A stretch of DNA of 64,000 nucleotides, from NCBI GenBank assembly GCA_965221845.1, contig OZ244919.1, positions 2,046,001-2,110,000 of the forward strand, in the 5' to 3' direction. This document shows, piece by piece, positions 45,327 to 54,551 of the stretch (position 1 is its first letter; each line of letters opens with the position of its first letter). Origin of the DNA: JAJEFO01 sp965221845 (GTDB lineage: Bacteria > Pseudomonadota > Alphaproteobacteria > Rhodobacterales > Rhodobacteraceae). The notes under the pieces are model-generated. The model was not told the origin of the DNA, searched no databases, and worked only from the letters and a program-made list of their open reading frames with translations. The position numbers were made by a program, and so were the translations under genes.

Positions 45327-46635
45327 CGCCGCTTCCACTCCGAAGTGCAACATCAGCCAGCGAGGGGCGAAGCCCGAGCGGCGGCGGTCCCTTCACCGGG
45401 AGGCGTAGCCAGTCTTCCGGGGCGGTGCAAGCCCTGCCGGGCGCTGTCCGCGGCCCGCCGGACGCAGGGAGGGCGGAGCCCGACCGGAGGACGGCGGGCC
45501 GCGGACAGCGCGCATCTCCCCTCGGAGCCGCCCCCGGCGGCCCCGGAAGGCCCCCTCAGGGCGGCTGCGCCTGGTGGAAGGCCTCGGACGGGGTGAGGTA
45601 GCCCAGCGCCTTCCTCGGACGTGCGTTCAGCCGGTCCTGGACGGCCTTCACGGCCTCGTCCGTCACCTTGCGGAAGTCCGTGCCCTTCGGGAACCACTCC
45701 CGCACCAGCCCGTTCACGTGCTCGTTCAGGCCGCGCTCCCAGGAGTGGCAATGCCGCGCGAAGAAGAACCCCGCGCCCAGCGCCTCGGCCACCCTGGCAT
45801 GGCCCGCGAACTCCTTGCCGTTGTCCGCGGTGACCGTGTGCACGGGGAGAGGGCCCAGCATGCCGGTCATGGCCGAGCCGACCGCGTCCGCCGTCTTCCT
45901 CTCGACCCTTTCGAGCAGCGTGTACTTGGACGCCCTGTCCACCAGGGAGACAAGCGCGCCGCTGTGGCCCTTGCCCACAATGGTGTCGGCCTCCCAGTCG
46001 CCGACCCGTTCCTTCGCCTCCACGACGTCCGGGCGCTCGGAGATGTCCACCCGGCCCGGGATGTGGCCGCGGCCCGCGTGGGCCCCGCCCTTCCGGTTCG
46101 GCTTCCTGCCGCGGCGGCGGAGATGCCGCCAGAGACCGCCGCCGGCCTTCCGGTCGGCGTGGATGCGCTCGTAGATCCACTGACGCCCCGCCATCGGCTC
46201 GCCCTCCTTGCGGAGGCGCCCGCTGACCTGCTCGGGGCTCCAGCCCTCGGCCAGCCGCTCCTCCGCCATGCGCCACAGCTCCGGCGTCATCTTGCGCGCC
46301 ACCGACGAGGCCGCGCTGCGGCGCCTGTCCGACTTGCGCTGGGCCTGCTTGTGGCGGTAGCCGCGCCTGCCGGAGTTGCGCCGCACCTCGCGCCAGACCG
46401 TCGTGCGGTCGCGGCCGAGCTGGCGGGCGATCGCCGGGCCGGAAAGCCCGCTTTTCCTCAGGGCGTGGATCTGGCAGCGTTCCGCATAGGTCAGGTGGCG
46501 ATGGCCCTCGGGCATGACGGTCTCCTTCTCGCAACGAAGGAACTGTCGCCGCCGCCTGGCCGGTTCGCAACATCATGTGTCGCCGAACGACCAGGAACAC
46601 TGCATCAGGTGTTGCACTTCAGAGTGGAACGGGGG
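45327..46635 (-). mobile_element. IS30-family element copy 2 (1309 bp)
   Basis: Ends CGCCGC and CGGGGG with the internal 20-bp repeats; target duplication CCC at 45324-45326 and 46636-46638. Joining GTG ACC C with AG AAA gives V-T-Q-K, the expected Q-loop of the ABC transporter, so the insertion is simple and recent enough to be reversed in silico. Confidence 0.95.
45556..46515 (-). CDS. IS30-family transposase (intact)
   Basis: 319 residues. N-terminal helix-turn-helix (LTYAERCQIHALRKSGLSG, IARQLGRDRTTVWREVRRN), a second DNA-binding region, then the DDE domain: DWEADTIVGKGHSGALVSLV, TVTADNGKEFAGH and SWERGLNEHVNGLVREWFPKG (the catalytic Glu in ERGLNEH). AAGGAG lies seven bases before the ATG. 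Near-identical to copy 3; HCH replaces PYH next to the last catalytic block. Confidence 0.95.
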   Translation of the reverse strand: MPEGHRHLTYAERCQIHALRKSGLSGPAIARQLGRDRTTVWREVRRNSGRRGYRHKQAQRKSDRRRSAASSVARKMTPELWRMAEERLAEGWSPEQVSGRLRKEGEPMAGRQWIYERIHADRKAGGGLWRHLRRRGRKPNRKGGAHAGRGHIPGRVDISERPDVVEAKERVGDWEADTIVGKGHSGALVSLVDRASKYTLLERVERKTADAVGSAMTGMLGPLPVHTVTADNGKEFAGHARVAEALGAGFFFARHCHSWERGLNEHVNGLVREWFPKGTDFRKVTDEAVKAVQDRLNARPRKALGYLTPSEAFHQAQPP

Positions 46636-47152
46636 CCCAGAAAAGCCTTCGCGCGCGCATCGGAATGGTCCAGCAGGAGAACGCGCTGCTGCACCGCTCG
46701 GTGCGGGACAACATCCGTTACGGCAGGCCGGCCGAGGCGCGCGACTTCATCCTGGACCTCGAGGACCGCGAAGGCCGGACCGGGTTCGATGCGCATGTCG
46801 GCGAGCGGGGCGTCAAGCTCTCGGGAGGCCAGCGCCAGCGGATCGCGCTGGCAAGGGTGATCCTGAAGGATGCGCCCATTCTCGTGCTCGACGAGGCGAC
46901 GAGCGCGCTTGACAGCGAGGTCGAGGCGGCGATTCAGGACACGCTTCATGGCATGATGGACGGCAAGACGGTGATCGCCATCGCGCACCGGCTCTCGACG
47001 ATCGCGCGGATGGACCGGATCGTGGTTCTGGATGGCGGCAGGATTGTCGAAGAAGGCACCCATGCCGCGCTTCTGGCGGAGGGCGGGCTGTATGCCGGCT
47101 TCTGGAGGCGGCAGTCCGGCGGGTTCATGGCGACGGGCCTGGAGGCGGCCGA

Positions 47153-48991
47153 ATGATTCGCCGTGCGGGCAGCCTGATCGACGCCTTTCGCGCAGCCGGC
47201 AGGCCGCCGCCCGGGTCGCTGGGCGCCTTCATGGTCTGGGGCCTGAGGGGCGCGTTCCCGGCGCTCGCCGTTGCGGCCGCGATTTCGGTGGCCGCCGGCA
47301 CGCTCGAGGTCGTGACGGCACTGATGCTTGGTCAGGTGATCGACGCTGCGCTTGCCTCCGGCCCCGACGCGTTTCTCTCCGCGAACTGGCCCCTGGTCGC
47401 CGGCCTGGCGGCGTTCTTTCTCGTCGCGCGGCCGGTCGCCTTCGGGCTGGCCTCGGTCGCGAACGCTGTCGTTGTCGTGCCCAACCTCAATCCGCTCGTC
47501 CTCGCCAGGCTTCACCGCTGGACATTGGGCCAGCCGGTGGCGTTCTTCGACAACGACTTCGCCGGACGGATCGCCCAGAAGCAGATGCAGACGGCGCGGG
47601 CGCTCACGGACGTGGCAAGCGAAGTGATCAACGTCCTTTTCTTTGCGCTGGCCTCTCTGGTCGCCTCCGCGCTGCTGCTGACCGCGATCAACGGGTGGAT
47701 GGCGGCCGCCCTGTCCGTCTGGCTCTGTGGGTATCTCTGCATGGTGCGCTGGTTCATGCCGCGCATCCGCAGGCTTTCCCGATCCCGTGCGGGCGCGCGC
47801 GCGATGGTCAGCGGGCAGGTGGTCGACACGATTACCAACATAAGGACCGTGAAGCTCTTCGCCCACGCCGAACACTAGGAGCGCGCGGCCATGGAGGCGA
47901 TGGGGGAGTTCCGCGAGCGCGCGCTCGACTACGGCGCGCTGGCGGCGGCTTTCCGGATTTGCCTCATCACGGTCGCGGGCATGGTTCCGGTCCTGCTCAT
48001 TGGCGGCACGCTCTGGTTCTGGAGCCGTGGCGCCGCAAGCCCGGGCGACGTCGTGGCAGCAGGCGCGATCTCGATCCGGATCGCGCAGATGACCGGCTGG
48101 GTCAGCCACGTGCTGATGGCGATCTACGGGAACGTCGGCGAGGTGGAGGACGGGATGAACACCCTGACCCCTCCGCACGGCCTGACGGACGGATCCGGCG
48201 CGGAAGCGCTTGATCTCCGCACGCCGACCGTGGAGTTCAGGAACGTGAGCTTTGCCTACGGACGCGCGGCGGGCGGAGTGGACGGGATCAACCTGAACGT
48301 CGCGCCGGGCGAAAAGCTGGGGATCGTCGGCGCGAGCGGCGCCGGCAAGTCGACCTTGGTTTCGCTTCTCCTGAGGCTCTACGATCCCGAGGCGGGCGCC
48401 GTCCTTGTGTCAGGGCGCGACGTCCGGTCGGTGACCCAGGAAAGCCTTCGCCGCCAGATCGGCATGGTCACGCAGGAAACGGCCATGTTCAATCGCTCGG
48501 CGCGCGAGAACATCCTCTGCGGCAGGCCCGATGCGACTGAGGCGGAAATGGTCGCCGCCGCCCGACGCGCCGAGGCGCACGATTTCATCCTGGATCTCGA
48601 GGACCATGTCGGACGGACGGGCTATGACGCCCATCTCGGCGAGCGCGGCGTCAAGCTTTCCGGCGGGCAAGGACAGCGCATCGCGCTTGCGCGCGCCATC
48701 CTGAAGGACGCGCCCATCCTGGTGCTGGACGAGGCGACAAGCGCGCTGGATTCGGAGGCCGAGGCCTTGATCCAGATGGCGCTTGAGGCCGTCATTGCCG
48801 GCAAGACCGTGCTTGCCATCGCGCATCGACTGTCGACGATCGCGCAGATGAACCGGATCGTCGTGATGCACGAGGGACGCGTCGCGGAGACCGGAACCCA
48901 TGACGAGCTGCTGGCCGGAAAGGGACTCTACGCCCGGCTCTGGCAACGCCAGTCCGGCGGATTCATCGGGATCCGGGAGGCCGCCGAATAG
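47153..48991 (+). pseudogene. ABC exporter half-transporter with in-frame amber codon
   Basis: A 613-codon frame that starts in the ATGA overlap with the previous gene. The membrane domain (MIRRAGSLIDAFRAAGRPPP…) is interrupted by TAG at 47876-47878 in KLFAHAEH-stop-ERAAMEAMGEF, where relatives and the sister gene suggest Glu (GAG). The frame continues through Walker A LGIVGASGAGKSTLVSLLL, the Q-loop GMVTQETAMFN, signature VKLSGGQGQRIALARAI and LVLDEATSALDSEAEAL. Everything else is intact. It would pair with the broken upstream half-transporter as a heterodimeric exporter. Read-through is possible but unproven. Confidence 0.88.
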
Positions 48992-49151
48992 GCAGTCGCG
49001 GGCGACCCGGGTCCATCTGGCGCCCGAAATCAGTGCGGAATAGATGACGCCGAGCGGTCTCGTCGGACTGGAACGGGGGCTCCAAGATGTTGTCACGCAG
49101 GGCGATTTTTTAGTCCGCCGCTGGCAGCACGGCGATCCGGCGATCCAGGCT
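48992..49151. other. Non-coding DNA after the ABC genes
   Basis: About 160 bp without a gene. ACTGGAACGGGGGC at about 49069-49082 resembles the outer end of the IS30 element (AGTGGAACGGGGG) and may be another solo relic. Confidence 0.35.
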
Positions 49152-49622
49152 CTGACCATTTGATTGGATGTGGCAATGTCGGGCCATGGCGGTTCTTCCG
49201 GCACCGGAGTCGTCCATCGACCTGCGCGCGGTCACGGTGCGCCCGACCCGCGGCGGGCGCGGGCACCGGCTCCGGGACCGCCTGGCCGAGGAGCGCCGCT
49301 GCCTGCGGTTCCACGGCATCGTCGGCAAGGGCCTGCTGCCCGGGTCGCGCTGCACGGCGGGACCCGGCCGGCACCGGCCCGCCCGCGCCCGGGAGGCCCT
49401 CGACCTGATCCCGGGCCCGCCCGGCACATGATCCTCCGGTCCCGGCCGCGTGAAGGGCGCGCGGAACGCGCCGCAGGACGGCGCGGCGGGACGGGCCGTG
49501 CTCGGAAAGCCCGGGACGGCAAGCGGACATCATCGCAGCCGGTGCGACGGTGGCTCGAGCCGTCTCAGACACGCCCGCCTGCCGTCACGTCAGGCGCCGG
49601 ACCCGAAAATGAAATGGTCCTG
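49152..49622 (+). mobile_element. ~470-bp miniature element with a DUF4338 remnant
   Basis: Bounded by imperfect inverted repeats: GACCATTTGATTGG at 49154 and, on the other strand, GACCATTTCATTTT ending at 49620. Inside, plus-strand 49200-49320 reads LRAVTVRPTRGGRGHRLRD and RCLRFHGIVGKGL, the N-terminal blocks of DUF4338 (DruA-like, transposon-linked) proteins, then the rest is lost. The right ~120 bp is repeated inverted at 39891-40019. This looks like a deletion derivative that kept both ends. Confidence 0.55.
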
Positions 49623-50221
49623 GGGCAACCCGGCTTTCGGTCCGTGTCTGCTCACAGGTCGGCTGAGAGCGCAGGACGGCCGGAGGCGGACAGCGCCGCC
49701 GGAATGCGCCCTTGGCGCGTTCTTCCGCGCTCTCCGGTGGCCGCTGCGCATGTGACGCGTTCCTGCGCCCTCGGTCTGCGGGATCCTGTGGATTCTGGAA
49801 CGTTGCCTTCAGGCGTCTGGCGCCGTTCCGCGCCAGTCCGGATCCTCGATCCCGAGGGCCTGCAGCGGGCGCTGGCCCGCCTTGCAGCGGACCGGGCCGG
49901 GCGGCGCTGGGGCCGGACGTCCCCGTACGCGTCTGGCAGCCCGGCCAGGTCCGGGCTGCCAGCAGGTCCGACAGTATCGCGGCGCTGCCGGGCTCTCCGG
50001 CGTCGTGGGCATGATGGTGACGGCCGACGCGATGCGCGTGCAAAGGGCGATGGCGGGCGCGTGAAGTCCACGTGCGGGAAGCCGAAGAAGGCCGGCTGGG
50101 ACGACGGCTTCGCCGGTGCCGCGGCATGCCTCCGGAAGGATGCGGAGGCCGAGGAAATCCAGATGCGACGGCGCCAGGCCAAGTGCGTCCGGATCTCGCA
50201 GGACGCACCGGCAATCCCGAA
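49623..50221. other. Unassigned region downstream of the catabolic operon
   Basis: About 600 bp with several open frames but no recognised family. At 50061-50160 the plus strand reads KSTCGKPKKAGWDDGFAGAAA, loosely like the C-terminus of MazE-type antitoxins, but no toxin gene or N-terminal domain is present. Confidence 0.4.
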
Positions 50222-50986
50222 TCAGATCGAGCCGGCGGCCCAGTTTGTCATGTTTCCGAAGAGCACGTCGTAACCCGGCCAGTCCAGGAATGGCGTTGGC
50301 AACCAGTGCTCGCTCATGTCGGAGGCCCAGGCCACCGTTCGCCCCTTGCCATGAGTGCCGGCCACAAGGAGCGGCAGAGCGCCCTGCTCCTCTGGAAGTG
50401 ACAGGATGACCTCAACGTCTCCGGATTTCGGAATGAGCTCATTCACCCCCAGCAGGTAGGGCCAGTCCGAGGGCACGCCAGCAAGCATGGGATGTTCCGG
50501 GTCAGAGACCACCGGCTTCGCGCCTTCAGGAATTTCGACACGGTCATCGCAAGCCAGGCAATCCACCGGAAGCGCTCGTTCGACCGGCGTTCTGTGCCAG
50601 CGCCCGCGCCCGTCGATGCCTTGGAAGGTCATGTATCCACCGATCATTATCAGCCCGCCGCCCTCTGCCACCCAAGATTCGATCACCTTAAGGCGGTTCG
50701 GCACCCGCTGACCCCGAAGCCAGACATCCTGTGGCAGAAGAAGCGTGTTGGCACCGATATCCGACAGCATCAGCACGTCATAGGCGTCGAGGTTCTCTTG
50801 ATGGTAAGGGAAGCTCTCGGCTGCCTCGTGCGCCCTCAAATAGGTCACGTCGATCCCGGAGCGCGTCATGCCCTCAATGAACCGATTTGCGCCGGTATGA
50901 AAAGTCACGCTTCCAAACTGGTCGAAGCCCTTGAAGTGGCTTGCCGAGCTGATCCAGCTTTCACCGACGAGCAGGAGTCTGGTCAT
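50222..50986 (-). CDS. Glutamine amidotransferase-like/ThuA-like protein
   Basis: 254 residues of the class I amidotransferase-like (ThuA/YoaZ) fold. Begins MTRLLLVGESWISSASHFKG; then VTYLRAHEAAESFPYHQENLDAYDVLMLSDIGANTLLL, WVAEGGGLIMIGGYMTFQGIDGRGRW, LPVDCLACDDRVE (candidate nucleophile Cys) and LPLLVAGTHGKGRTVAWASDMSEHWLP. The ATG at 50986 overlaps the end of the phosphotriesterase gene by 4 nt. It is the last gene of the operon. Relatives are found near sugar catabolic genes; the exact reaction is unknown. Confidence 0.75.
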   Translation of the reverse strand: MTRLLLVGESWISSASHFKGFDQFGSVTFHTGANRFIEGMTRSGIDVTYLRAHEAAESFPYHQENLDAYDVLMLSDIGANTLLLPQDVWLRGQRVPNRLKVIESWVAEGGGLIMIGGYMTFQGIDGRGRWHRTPVERALPVDCLACDDRVEIPEGAKPVVSDPEHPMLAGVPSDWPYLLGVNELIPKSGDVEVILSLPEEQGALPLLVAGTHGKGRTVAWASDMSEHWLPTPFLDWPGYDVLFGNMTNWAAGSI

Positions 50987-52050
50987 TGCTTTGTCTCCGG
51001 TGTCGAGTAGGCGCAGAGGGCCGCGGCGGGGTTGGAAACCATAAGACGTTCCACATCGTCTTTCGTCAGGCCATTCCGCAGCAGTCGCGGCAGAAAGTGA
51101 CGCTGCACATGGGCGTAACCGTTTCCGCCAAAGGGCGTCAGCATCATCTTCAGAAACACGTCCTGTGACAGAAGAAGTCGGTCCAGGTAGCCGTCGCGGA
51201 CGAGCGCGGCGATGGCCCGCGCGCTGTCCTCGTCCGAGGGACACTGAACCTGCTGGTCATCGTACCAATAGTCCATCCCGATCATGTCGTATTCCAGAAA
51301 GGCGCCACGGTCGGCGAGCGATCTCTGGTAGTCGCCATCGTCCCAGGATGGATTCATGTGGCACAGGATCACCCGGTCCAGCGGCTGACACTCTGAAGCG
51401 ACGATGTCGAGAACCTCATGGGCAAGACGCTCCCACCCGGGCAGGTGGATCATCATCGGAAGGCCGGTTTCTAACGCCGCCATTGCCGCCCCGCGCAGGC
51501 TTTTCCGTTCGGCCTTCGTGAAATCGGCACTGACACCGACCTCCCCGATCAGGCCGATCGGCACGCCGTTCTCGCCAACTCCCCTGCAATGCTCTCCGAT
51601 CAGCTCCCGGGCGATCTCTTCGACGCCCATGCAGGAAAGCCTGGCTGGATGCGAAGACTGGAGATAGTAGCCAGAGCCCATCAAGATGTTGAGCCCGCTT
51701 GCCTCAGAGACGCGCACCAACGCCTCGGGTGCCCGTCCGATGCCCCGGCAGGTCGGGTCGACGACGGTCGCGCCGCCCTCTTCGGCGAACTGGGCCAGTT
51801 CCGCGATGGCCATGTCCTCGTCATCGAGCGCACAGTTGTTGAGGCATGCGAAGGGGTCGTTCTTGATCTGCGACAGGATCGAAGCGCTGACCGGCACGTC
51901 GCGTATGGGCGATGCAAAGCCAGGATCCCTTCCACGCCACCAGCACGTGCAGTCATTCAGGATGTGCTCGTGCATCAGCGTGACGCCCAGCCTTTCGCGC
52001 GGAACCGGCCCGGTCACGGTGGCGACGGTGGGGCTGGGCGTTCTATGCAA
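50983..52050 (-). CDS. Phosphotriesterase-family metal hydrolase (lactonase-like)
   Basis: 355 residues, TIM-barrel amidohydrolase superfamily. Metal ligands: His27 and His29 in LMHEHIL, then IGEVGVSADFTKAE where the bridging residue is probably Glu as in PHP-type proteins, MMIHLPGWE, VILCHMNPSWDD and the late Asp in LLLSQDVFLK. Many members open lactones of sugar acids. Between the TenA-like and amidotransferase genes with short overlaps, so it acts in the same pathway. Confidence 0.85.
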   Translation of the reverse strand: MHRTPSPTVATVTGPVPRERLGVTLMHEHILNDCTCWWRGRDPGFASPIRDVPVSASILSQIKNDPFACLNNCALDDEDMAIAELAQFAEEGGATVVDPTCRGIGRAPEALVRVSEASGLNILMGSGYYLQSSHPARLSCMGVEEIARELIGEHCRGVGENGVPIGLIGEVGVSADFTKAERKSLRGAAMAALETGLPMMIHLPGWERLAHEVLDIVASECQPLDRVILCHMNPSWDDGDYQRSLADRGAFLEYDMIGMDYWYDDQQVQCPSDEDSARAIAALVRDGYLDRLLLSQDVFLKMMLTPFGGNGYAHVQRHFLPRLLRNGLTKDDVERLMVSNPAAALCAYSTPETKQ

Positions 52051-52693
52051 CAGTCTTTTCCGGGCCTGCTGTCAGCGGCGCGTGGTGGAACGCGATTTCC
52101 AGTTCCATGACACGACCGAAGACGGCGCTCAACCGGCTGTGGTCCTCCGGTGCCGCGTGAAGATCGACGGCTTCCTTCAGCCAGCGCGCCTGTGCCGCGA
52201 AATCCTCATCTGCATGCAGTTCGACCCATCTGCGAATGCATGGGTCCGCGATGTCGCAAGCTGCTGCTCGGCTGCACCACGTCCAGTACATCCATTCCGC
52301 TGCGAACATCGCGGTCACGATTTCGACGAAATCACCTGTCTGCGCGATCTCGACCATGCCCTGACCAAAGGCATGGACAGGCTCGGGAATTGCGGTTCCC
52401 GGCTCAATGCCGAGATCGGCGAATCTCTCTTCGAAATAGGGCATCTGGTCTTGTGCGAGCGCGTCCTGAATCCCGATGAGCCACCGCTTTGCCGCAAGGT
52501 CCGGCGCCTTGGCCGTCGCGTAGGCATAGATTGAAATGGCTGTTTCCACAAAGGCGCCCTCGTAGATCAGGTAGCGACGGTAGGCGTCGGCGGGCAGGCT
52601 GCCGTCGAGTACTGCATTGACGAAAGGATGGTTGAGCATCTTGCCGAGGATGTCGATGTTCCCTTCGAGAATCAGGTCCGAAACCTTCCTCAT
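52043..52693 (-). CDS. TenA/THI-4 family protein
   Basis: 216 residues, helical haem-oxygenase-like fold. Family blocks FVNAVLDGSLPADAYRRYLIYEGAFVETA and EIVTAMFAAEWMYWTWCSRAA and the C-terminal WVELHADEDFAAQARWLKEAVD are clear. Classical TenA is an aminopyrimidine aminohydrolase in thiamin salvage. This copy sits in a sugar-type ABC operon without other thiamin genes, so salvage of a pyrimidine-like or other amino compound is possible. Overlaps BtpA by 4 nt. Confidence 0.82.
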   Translation of the reverse strand: MRKVSDLILEGNIDILGKMLNHPFVNAVLDGSLPADAYRRYLIYEGAFVETAISIYAYATAKAPDLAAKRWLIGIQDALAQDQMPYFEERFADLGIEPGTAIPEPVHAFGQGMVEIAQTGDFVEIVTAMFAAEWMYWTWCSRAAACDIADPCIRRWVELHADEDFAAQARWLKEAVDLHAAPEDHSRLSAVFGRVMELEIAFHHAPLTAGPEKTVA

Positions 52694-53535
52694 GACATCT
52701 CCAGCCCTGGCCGAGCGGCCTCAACCAGCGCCCTTACCCGAGCGGCTTCAACCGGGTTCGACCAGACACCGCCTTCCTTGAGCGACGTGGCGACAATCAC
52801 CGCGTCCACCCGTTCAAGCATTGACATGACGTTGTCCGGTGCCACGCCCGAGCCTGCCAGAACCGGCAGGCGGGTGGCGTCACGCACGATGTCGATCTCG
52901 TCAAGCGCGGCGCTGTCGCCAGTTCTCCGGCCCGTGGCGATGACTGCGTCGGCGTCGAAGAAGGCCAGGTCGCGAGTGAGTTCGGCAAGGGTGCGGTCGG
53001 CGACGATCGCATGGCTGCCGTGCTTGACATGACTGTCGGCAAAGACCCGGATGCCTTCTGCCTTCAGTCTCGAACGGTATCGCAGGGCCTCTGCCGCACG
53101 CCCCTCGATGAAGCCTTCGTTGGCGACATAGGCGTTTGCCCATTGATTCACGCGGATGAATGACGCACCCGAAGCCGCAGCGACCGCAAAGGCCGGGATT
53201 GGGGCGTTGGCCAGCACGTTGACGCCAAACGGCATGTCGAACTCTCTTGAGATCCGGTCCGCGACAACAGCCATGAAGGCCGCCGTTTCGTGTCCTATGT
53301 CCTCGGGCTTCGAAAACGGGACGTCGCCATGATTTTCGATGATAAGCCCGTGCATCCCGCCAGAGGCCAGCCGATCGGCATCGCGCAGGCAGAAGGAGAG
53401 TATCTCTTCGCGCGTTGCGCCCTGGTAGCGGGGGGCGCCGGGAAGTGGCGGGCAATGAACCATGCCGATCAAGGCTTTCCTCCGGCCGAAGATATCCCTG
53501 ATTGCATTCTGCTGTTTGCTGGATGCATGCGCCAT
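52690..53535 (-). CDS. BtpA/SgcQ family TIM-barrel protein
   Basis: 281 residues. IGMVHCPPLPGAPRYQG at 23-39 and HGLIIENHGDVPFSKP, GVNVLANAPIPAFAVAAASGASFIRVNQWANAYV, VFADSHVKHGSHAI and LPVLAGSGVAPDNV are diagnostic. Named after cyanobacterial BtpA (photosystem I biogenesis), but bacterial SgcQ-type members accompany sugar and nucleoside transport operons and are thought to be TIM-barrel enzymes. Here it follows the permease gene and starts two bases after it ends. Confidence 0.85.
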   Translation of the reverse strand: MAHASSKQQNAIRDIFGRRKALIGMVHCPPLPGAPRYQGATREEILSFCLRDADRLASGGMHGLIIENHGDVPFSKPEDIGHETAAFMAVVADRISREFDMPFGVNVLANAPIPAFAVAAASGASFIRVNQWANAYVANEGFIEGRAAEALRYRSRLKAEGIRVFADSHVKHGSHAIVADRTLAELTRDLAFFDADAVIATGRRTGDSAALDEIDIVRDATRLPVLAGSGVAPDNVMSMLERVDAVIVATSLKEGGVWSNPVEAARVRALVEAARPGLEMS

Positions 53536-53537
53536 CG

Positions 53538-54551
53538 TCAGTCTTTCACTCGCCCTCTGCCAAAGCGGAAATTCGCGGTGAAAATGCGCGTATTGAGCCA
53601 GATCGCGACGAGGATGATCACCCCGGTAACGATCTGGGTGAAGAATGGCGATATATGCATCAAGATCAGCCCGTTCCCGATCAAGGCAATGGTCATGGTG
53701 CCAAGAATCGTCCCGAGGATGGATCCACGCCCGCCGAAGAGAGACGTTCCGCCGAGAACCACGGCCGCGATCACCTGAAGCTCAAGGCCCACGGCCGCGT
53801 TGGATGATCCGGAGCCGAGGCGCGCCGCGATGAGAAGCCCGGCAACGGCACTTGCAACACCGGTCAGCATGTAGACTGAGGCGATGGTGCCACGCGCGGG
53901 CATCCCTGCGCGGCGCGCAGCCTCAGGATTGGAGCCGACGGCGACCACGCGACGGCCATAGACTGTTCGCGCGAGGACCACTGTACCGAGAGCGGCGATG
54001 CTGACAGCTATGACCGCAGGCACGGGAACGCTTGCCACCTGCCCGCGTCCAAGCGCAAGAAAGTTCGGCAGATCGTTGATCGGGATCGAGTAGCCTTGTG
54101 TCAGGTAGAGCGCAAGGCCACGAAAGATCGAGAGCCCGGCAAGCGTCACTATGAAGGCCGGAATGCCCTGATACGCCACAAACCAGCCCTGCGCGAGGCC
54201 GATGAGCGCTCCGAGCGCCAGCATGCCTAAAACGACGAATGGCCATGGCAGCCATCCGCTCGACAGAAGGATGGCGGCCAAAGCGTTGATCAGCGCAACC
54301 TGCGAGCCTACCGAAAGGTCGATGCCTGCGGTGATGATGACGTAGGTCATGGCGACCGCCACCACAAGGATCGGCGCGGCCTGACGCAGGATGTTGAAAA
54401 GGTTGGCTGAGGTCAGAAAGGCGTCTGCGGAGGCCGAGAAGAAGACCACGCACAGAAGGAAAAAGCCCGTGATGGACAGGACCTGCGCATGTTCGGCCAG
54501 AAAATCTGCCAGGGCCGATCCCGGACCGCGTTCGGTGTACCGAACGCTCAT
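53538..54551 (-). CDS. ABC transporter permease, RbsC-like (carbohydrate uptake type 2)
   Basis: 337 residues with about nine to ten membrane segments. Signature blocks FNILRQAAPILVVAVAMTYVIITAGIDLSVGS, AYQGIPAFIVTLAGLSIFRGLAL, GSNPEAARRAGM (the cytoplasmic EAA-like loop) and AVVLGGTSLFGGRGSILGT. These are typical of CUT2 importers for ribose, xylose, autoinducer-2 or nucleosides. 4-nt overlap with the ATPase gene. Confidence 0.92.
   Translation of the reverse strand: MSVRYTERGPGSALADFLAEHAQVLSITGFFLLCVVFFSASADAFLTSANLFNILRQAAPILVVAVAMTYVIITAGIDLSVGSQVALINALAAILLSSGWLPWPFVVLGMLALGALIGLAQGWFVAYQGIPAFIVTLAGLSIFRGLALYLTQGYSIPINDLPNFLALGRGQVASVPVPAVIAVSIAALGTVVLARTVYGRRVVAVGSNPEAARRAGMPARGTIASVYMLTGVASAVAGLLIAARLGSGSSNAAVGLELQVIAAVVLGGTSLFGGRGSILGTILGTMTIALIGNGLILMHISPFFTQIVTGVIILVAIWLNTRIFTANFRFGRGRVKD

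Larger units (their letters stand above)
44040..47156 (+). pseudogene. ABC exporter half-transporter, broken by a frameshift and IS30 copy 2
   Basis: N-terminal membrane domain starts MFRFLESLVDPYCDHPQQD and runs to about 45115. Near 45115-45125 the frame changes (1 nt missing), after which EFDSVAHRYGRRAGGLDRID, Walker A VGLVGRSGSGKSTFVKLLL and DGQDISLVT follow. IS30 copy 2 then interrupts at the Q-loop (CCC duplication). Beyond it, QKSLRARIGMVQQENALLH, LSGGQRQRIALARV and LVLDEATSALDS run to 47156. Without IS and duplication 1805 nt remain, one short of 602 codons. Compared with the next gene, about 13 codons are missing before RDFILDLED. The substrate is unknown. Confidence 0.9.

Noticed and set aside
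50040..50220. MazE/AbrB-like antitoxin tail (GKPKKAGWDDGFAG)
   Set aside because: Too short and isolated; no N-terminal DNA-binding domain and no toxin gene beside it.
51000..53540. TPP riboswitch linked to the TenA-like gene
   Set aside because: The gene starts in a 4-nt overlap with the upstream gene, leaving no leader, and no thi-box-like sequence was seen before the operon.
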